NCBI RefSeq assembly: GCF_024127895.1 | Contig: NZ_JAMYBK010000014.1 | Location: 1 to 64,000, forward strand | DNA length: 64,000 nt | Source: Pseudomonas guariconensis | GTDB lineage: Bacteria > Pseudomonadota > Gammaproteobacteria > Pseudomonadales > Pseudomonadaceae | Direction: 5' to 3' | In this document: in pieces, positions 61,087-64,000 of the stretch | Position numbering within the stretch: the stretch's first letter is position 1 | Layout: every line of letters starts with the position of its first letter | The notes under the pieces: model-generated | Told to the model about the DNA's origin: nothing | Seen by the model: the letters and a program-made list of their open reading frames with translations, nothing else | The model's database searches: none | Program-made: the position numbers and the translations under genes

Positions 61087-61956
61087 ATGGACCCGGTCAT
61101 CGACAACCCCGTCGCGCCGTTGCTGCGGCAACTGCAGCACAGCTTCGCCGAGCGCGTGCTGGGCCTGGACGACGGCCCGCAGGCCGTGCGCGAGGCGGGC
61201 AGCGGCGCGGCCATCGTGCTGCTGCACGGCATCGGCTCGGGCGCCGCGTCGTGGCTGCAGGTGGCCCTGGCGCTGGGCCAGCGGGCGCGGGTCATCGCCT
61301 GGGACGCCCCCGGCTATGGCCAGTCCGCGCCCTTGCCGATGGCCGCACCGAAAGCCTGCGACTACGCCCGGCGCCTGGCGCAGTTGCTCGACGCCCTGGA
61401 CATCGAGCGTTGCGTGCTGGTCGGGCACTCCCTGGGCGCACTGACCGCGGCGGCCTTCGCCCAGGCCCAGCCTGGCCGGGTCAGCCGCCTGGTGCTGCTC
61501 AGCCCGGCCCGTGGCTACGGCGCGCCTGAACTGGCCGAGCAAGGCCGGGCGGTACGCGCCAAGCGGCTGGACAACCTGCAGCGCCTGGGCATCGCCCGCA
61601 TGGCCCAGGCACGCAGCGCGCACATGCTCTCGGCGACGGCCAGCGCCACGGCCCAGGCCTGGGTGCAGTGGAACATGGCGCGCCTGCACGCGCACGGCTA
61701 CCGCCAGGCGGTCGAGCTGCTGTGCGGCGACCATCTGCTGCGCTACAGCCGCCAGGCCGTACCCTGCGAAGTGCACTGCGGCAGCGCCGACGGCATCACC
61801 CGGCCCGAAGACTGCCAGGCCGTGGCTGACGCCTTCGCCGCGCCCTTCACCCTGATTGCCGGTGCCGGCCATGCCTGCGCCATCGAACAACCCGATGCGG
61901 TGACCGGGCGCCTGGCCCTGGCACTGGACGCTTCCCCCACAGGTACTGTGCTATGA
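61087..61956 (+). CDS. Alpha/beta-hydrolase of the operon
   Basis: 289 aa. Oxyanion motif VLLHGIGSGAASW (about 44-56), nucleophile elbow VGHSLGAL (Ser about 117), a likely acid in CGSADGITRP and His in GAGHACAIEQP. Resembles C-C bond hydrolases and enol-lactone hydrolases by motif spacing only. It overlaps the IclR gene (ATGA). Likely cleaves a ring-fission or ester intermediate; unproven. Confidence 0.84.
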   Translation: MDPVIDNPVAPLLRQLQHSFAERVLGLDDGPQAVREAGSGAAIVLLHGIGSGAASWLQVALALGQRARVIAWDAPGYGQSAPLPMAAPKACDYARRLAQLLDALDIERCVLVGHSLGALTAAAFAQAQPGRVSRLVLLSPARGYGAPELAEQGRAVRAKRLDNLQRLGIARMAQARSAHMLSATASATAQAWVQWNMARLHAHGYRQAVELLCGDHLLRYSRQAVPCEVHCGSADGITRPEDCQAVADAFAAPFTLIAGAGHACAIEQPDAVTGRLALALDASPTGTVL

Positions 61957-62780
61957 ACGATACGGATTCGTTGAAAGACAACCAGGACAAGTACATCGTC
62001 CCTGGCCTCGAGCGCGGCTTGCTGCTGCTGTGCGAATTCAGCCGGCAGAACCGTACCCTGACCGCCCCGGAGCTGGCCCGGCGCCTGGCGCTGCCCCGCT
62101 CGACCATCTTCCGCCTGCTGACCACCCTGGAGACCATGGGCTTCGTCACCCGCAGCGGCAACGAGTACCGCCTGGGCATGTCGGTGCTGCGCCTGGGCTT
62201 CGAATACCTGGCGTCGCTGGAGCTGACCGAACTGGGCCAGCCGCTGCTGGCCCACCTGTGCGACCGCCTGAACTACCCGAGCAACCTGGTGGTGCGCGAC
62301 GGTCGCTCGATCGTTTACGTGGCCAAGGTTTCGCCGCCCTCGGTGTTCTCCACCGCCGTCACCGTCGGCACCCGCCTGCCCGCCCATGCCACGGTGCTCG
62401 GGCGTATCCTCCTGGCCGACCTGAGTCTGGCCGAGCTGCGCGAGCTGTACCCGGAAGAACACCTGGAGCAGCACTCGCCGTGCACCCCGAAAACCGTGCT
62501 GGAGCTGTTCGACCTGGTGCAGGCCGATCGCCTGCGCGGCTATGTCAGCGGCGAAGGTTTCTTCGAGTCGACCATCTCCACCGTCGCCGCCCCCGTGCGC
62601 GACGCCAGTGGCCGAGTGGTCGCCGCCCTGGGGGTGACCATCCCCACCGTGCAGGTCAACCACATCAACTTCGACAACCTGCTCGGCCAGGTCCGTGGCA
62701 GCGCCGACGAGTTGTCCAGGCTGCTCAACTACACGCCCCACAGCGGCCAAGGCCGTGTCACCGCGTTGATGAGGGACTGA
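61953..62780 (+). CDS. IclR-family transcriptional regulator embedded in the operon
   Basis: 275 aa. N-terminal winged HTH (VPGLERGLLLLCEFSRQNRT, LTAPELARRLALPRSTIFRLLTTLETMGFV, about 15-70) and a GAF-like effector domain (about 90-255, with TRLPAHATVLGRILLADL). IclR proteins with such neighbours commonly control aromatic or related catabolic operons with an intermediate as effector. It is unusual in lying mid-operon rather than divergent, so it would be autoregulated with the catabolic genes. Confidence 0.88.
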   Translation: MNDTDSLKDNQDKYIVPGLERGLLLLCEFSRQNRTLTAPELARRLALPRSTIFRLLTTLETMGFVTRSGNEYRLGMSVLRLGFEYLASLELTELGQPLLAHLCDRLNYPSNLVVRDGRSIVYVAKVSPPSVFSTAVTVGTRLPAHATVLGRILLADLSLAELRELYPEEHLEQHSPCTPKTVLELFDLVQADRLRGYVSGEGFFESTISTVAAPVRDASGRVVAALGVTIPTVQVNHINFDNLLGQVRGSADELSRLLNYTPHSGQGRVTALMRD

Positions 62781-62781
62781 A

Positions 62782-63579
62782 ATGAACCTCTACCAACTGC
62801 ATGAGCGCACCGCCATCGTCACCGGCGGCTCTTCCGGCATCGGCCTTGCCTGCGTCGAGCTGCTGCTCGAGGCTGGCGCCCGGGTGGCCTTCTGCGGGCG
62901 CAACGCCGAGCGCCTGCGCAGCGCCGAGGCCAGCCTGCGCGAACGCTTCCCCGAAGCCCGCCTGCTGGCCCAGGTCTGCGATGTGCTCGACCCCGCCTCG
63001 GTGCAGGCCTTCGCCGCAGCCAGCCTGGCCGCGCTCGGCCCGGCCCAGGTGCTGATCAACAACGCCGGGCAAGGCCGGGTCTCGACCTTCGCCGACACCA
63101 GCGACGAGGCGTGGAACGACGAGCTGCACCTGAAGTTCTTCTCGGTGATCCATCCGGTACGTGCCTTCATGACCCAGCTGCAGGGCCAGGCCGGCGCCTC
63201 CATCGTCTGCGTCAACTCGCTGCTGGCCAGCCAGCCGGAGCCGCACATGGTCGCCACCTCCGCCGCCCGTGCGGGGCTGAAGAACCTGGTGCGCTCGATG
63301 GCCTTCGAATTCGCCGAACACGATATCCGTGTCAACGGCATCCTCATCGGCCTGGTCGAGTCGGGGCAATGGCGCCGACGCTTCGAGGCCCGCGAAGAAC
63401 GCGAGCTGGACTGGGCCCAATGGACCGCCCGCCTGGCCCAACGCAAACACATTCCCCTGGGTCGCCTGGGCCTGCCCAAAGAGGCGGCCCAAGCCATCCT
63501 GTTCCTGGCTTCGCCCCTGTCGGCCTACACCACTGGCAGCCATATCGATGTATCCGGAGGCCTGTCCCGCCATGCGTAA
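62782..63579 (+). CDS. SDR-fold protein lacking the canonical Tyr-Lys pair
   Basis: 265 aa. Cofactor motif VTGGSSGIGLACVE (about 14-27), NNAG (about 93-96) and Ser in CVNSLLASQPEP are normal. Where YxxxK is expected the sequence is TSAAR within HMVATSAARAGLKNLVRSMA (about 154-173), so both catalytic Tyr and Lys are missing. Arg after the second strand (FCGRNAERL) suggests NADP(H). It may be a non-redox SDR (for example hydratase- or isomerase-like) or a variant proton relay. Overlaps the next gene by 8 nt. Confidence 0.83.
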   Translation: MNLYQLHERTAIVTGGSSGIGLACVELLLEAGARVAFCGRNAERLRSAEASLRERFPEARLLAQVCDVLDPASVQAFAAASLAALGPAQVLINNAGQGRVSTFADTSDEAWNDELHLKFFSVIHPVRAFMTQLQGQAGASIVCVNSLLASQPEPHMVATSAARAGLKNLVRSMAFEFAEHDIRVNGILIGLVESGQWRRRFEAREERELDWAQWTARLAQRKHIPLGRLGLPKEAAQAILFLASPLSAYTTGSHIDVSGGLSRHA

Positions 63580-64000
63580 TGAAAACACTGTCACCGTCGG
63601 CGCCGTCATCACCGCCTTTCTCGAGCAATGCGAGGTCAAGGCCGCGTTCGGTGTGATCTCGATCCACAACATGCCGATCCTCGATGCCTTCGCCGTGCGC
63701 GGCAACATCCGCTTCGTCATGGCCCGCGGCGAAGCCGGCGCCACCAACATGGCCGATGCCTATGCCCGCACCACCGGCGGCCTGGGCGTGTGCCTGACCT
63801 CCACCGGCACGGCCGCCGGCAACGCTGCCGGGGCCATGGTCGAGGCGCTGACCGCCGGCACCCCGCTGCTGCACATCACCGGGCAGATCGAGACACCCTA
63901 CCTGGACCAGGAGCTGGCCTACATCCACGAGGCCCGCGACCAGCTCACCATGCTCAAGGCCGTGTCCAAGGCCGCCTTCCGCGTGCGCAGCGTGGAGACC
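63572..64000 (+). CDS. Thiamine-diphosphate-dependent enzyme, N-terminal part (gene runs off the right edge)
   Basis: 143 codons from ATG 63572, inside the end of the SDR gene. The PYR domain is clear: VTVGAVITAFLEQCEVKAAFGV (about 7-28), catalytic Glu in VMARGEAGATNMADAYAR (Glu about 55), GLGVCLTSTGTAAGNAAGAMVEA and PLLHITGQIET. The group includes acetolactate synthase, benzoylformate decarboxylase and related lyases; specificity needs the missing C-terminal half. It would make or break a C-C bond next to a keto group in the operon's pathway. Confidence 0.87.
   Translation, partial: MRNENTVTVGAVITAFLEQCEVKAAFGVISIHNMPILDAFAVRGNIRFVMARGEAGATNMADAYARTTGGLGVCLTSTGTAAGNAAGAMVEALTAGTPLLHITGQIETPYLDQELAYIHEARDQLTMLKAVSKAAFRVRSVET

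Overview
The window is GC-rich, densely packed chromosomal DNA from a Pseudomonas, most likely of the P. putida group. The evidence is a Lap-type large adhesin with its own type I secretion genes, Pseudomonas-specific small families (DUF2790, a PA1414-type 42-aa protein, a DUF6279 lipoprotein), the fadD tandem next to a phaJ-type hydratase, putida-style REP elements, and gene order that matches what I remember of P. putida KT2440 and P. aeruginosa PAO1. No tRNA, rRNA, CRISPR array, transposase or prophage gene was seen.

Layout. 1-7.8 kb: the N-terminal 791 codons of a giant surface adhesin (minus strand, running off the left edge), divergent from an outer-membrane channel, an ABC exporter and a membrane-fusion protein. 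7.8-14.1 kb: a DTW tRNA-modification enzyme, an Aer-like PAS chemoreceptor, then a LysR regulator divergent from an agmatinase-type ureohydrolase and a Na+/solute symporter, closed by a strong terminator shared with a 42-codon gene that the supplied ORF calls miss and that carries an ANR-like box upstream. 14.3-22.5 kb: two EamA transporters, an orphan HigA antitoxin beside a frameshifted higB, a LuxR remnant, a DEAD-box helicase, a YbdG-like mechanosensitive channel, a decayed XRE gene and azoreductase. 22.5-30.6 kb: LysR, hydrolase, periplasmic cyclophilin, ABC exporter, a FemAB-like protein, a porin and a FabH-type condensing enzyme. 30.8-43.4 kb: hrpA, gamma-glutamylpolyamine genes puuA/puuB, tandem fadD genes, a lipase-like hydrolase and a MaoC/PhaJ hydratase. 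43.4-56.6 kb: an ECF42-type sigma factor with three small partner genes (AHSA1, YCII/DGPF, SnoaL-like), a GyrI-like protein, a LysE exporter, a threonine dehydratase-like enzyme, DUF2790, a GNAT overlapping def, a YihY/BrkB protein, a gene with a premature stop, an S1-domain protein, a lipoprotein, aceK and another EamA transporter.

56.6-64.0 kb is a co-directional operon with tight or overlapping junctions: an NMT1/SsuA-type ABC importer (ATPase, binding protein, permease), SDR, cupin, alpha/beta hydrolase, IclR regulator, an SDR without the usual Tyr/Lys pair, and the start of a ThDP-dependent enzyme cut by the right edge. It resembles the uncharacterised PAO1 block PA3514-PA3506 as I remember it and is the best candidate here for an undescribed catabolic system. 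A sigma-54-like promoter and an unusual array of alternating GTTTC/GAAAC half-sites lie upstream.

Regulatory signals seen by eye include an ECF42-type promoter (TGTCGA-N17-CGAC) ahead of the sigma-factor module, an exact 16-bp palindrome between lysR and the ureohydrolase, another before puuA, and a Crc/Hfq-type AACAACAA motif at the fadD2 start. REP-like palindromes with a recurring composite tail sit in about ten intergenic gaps.
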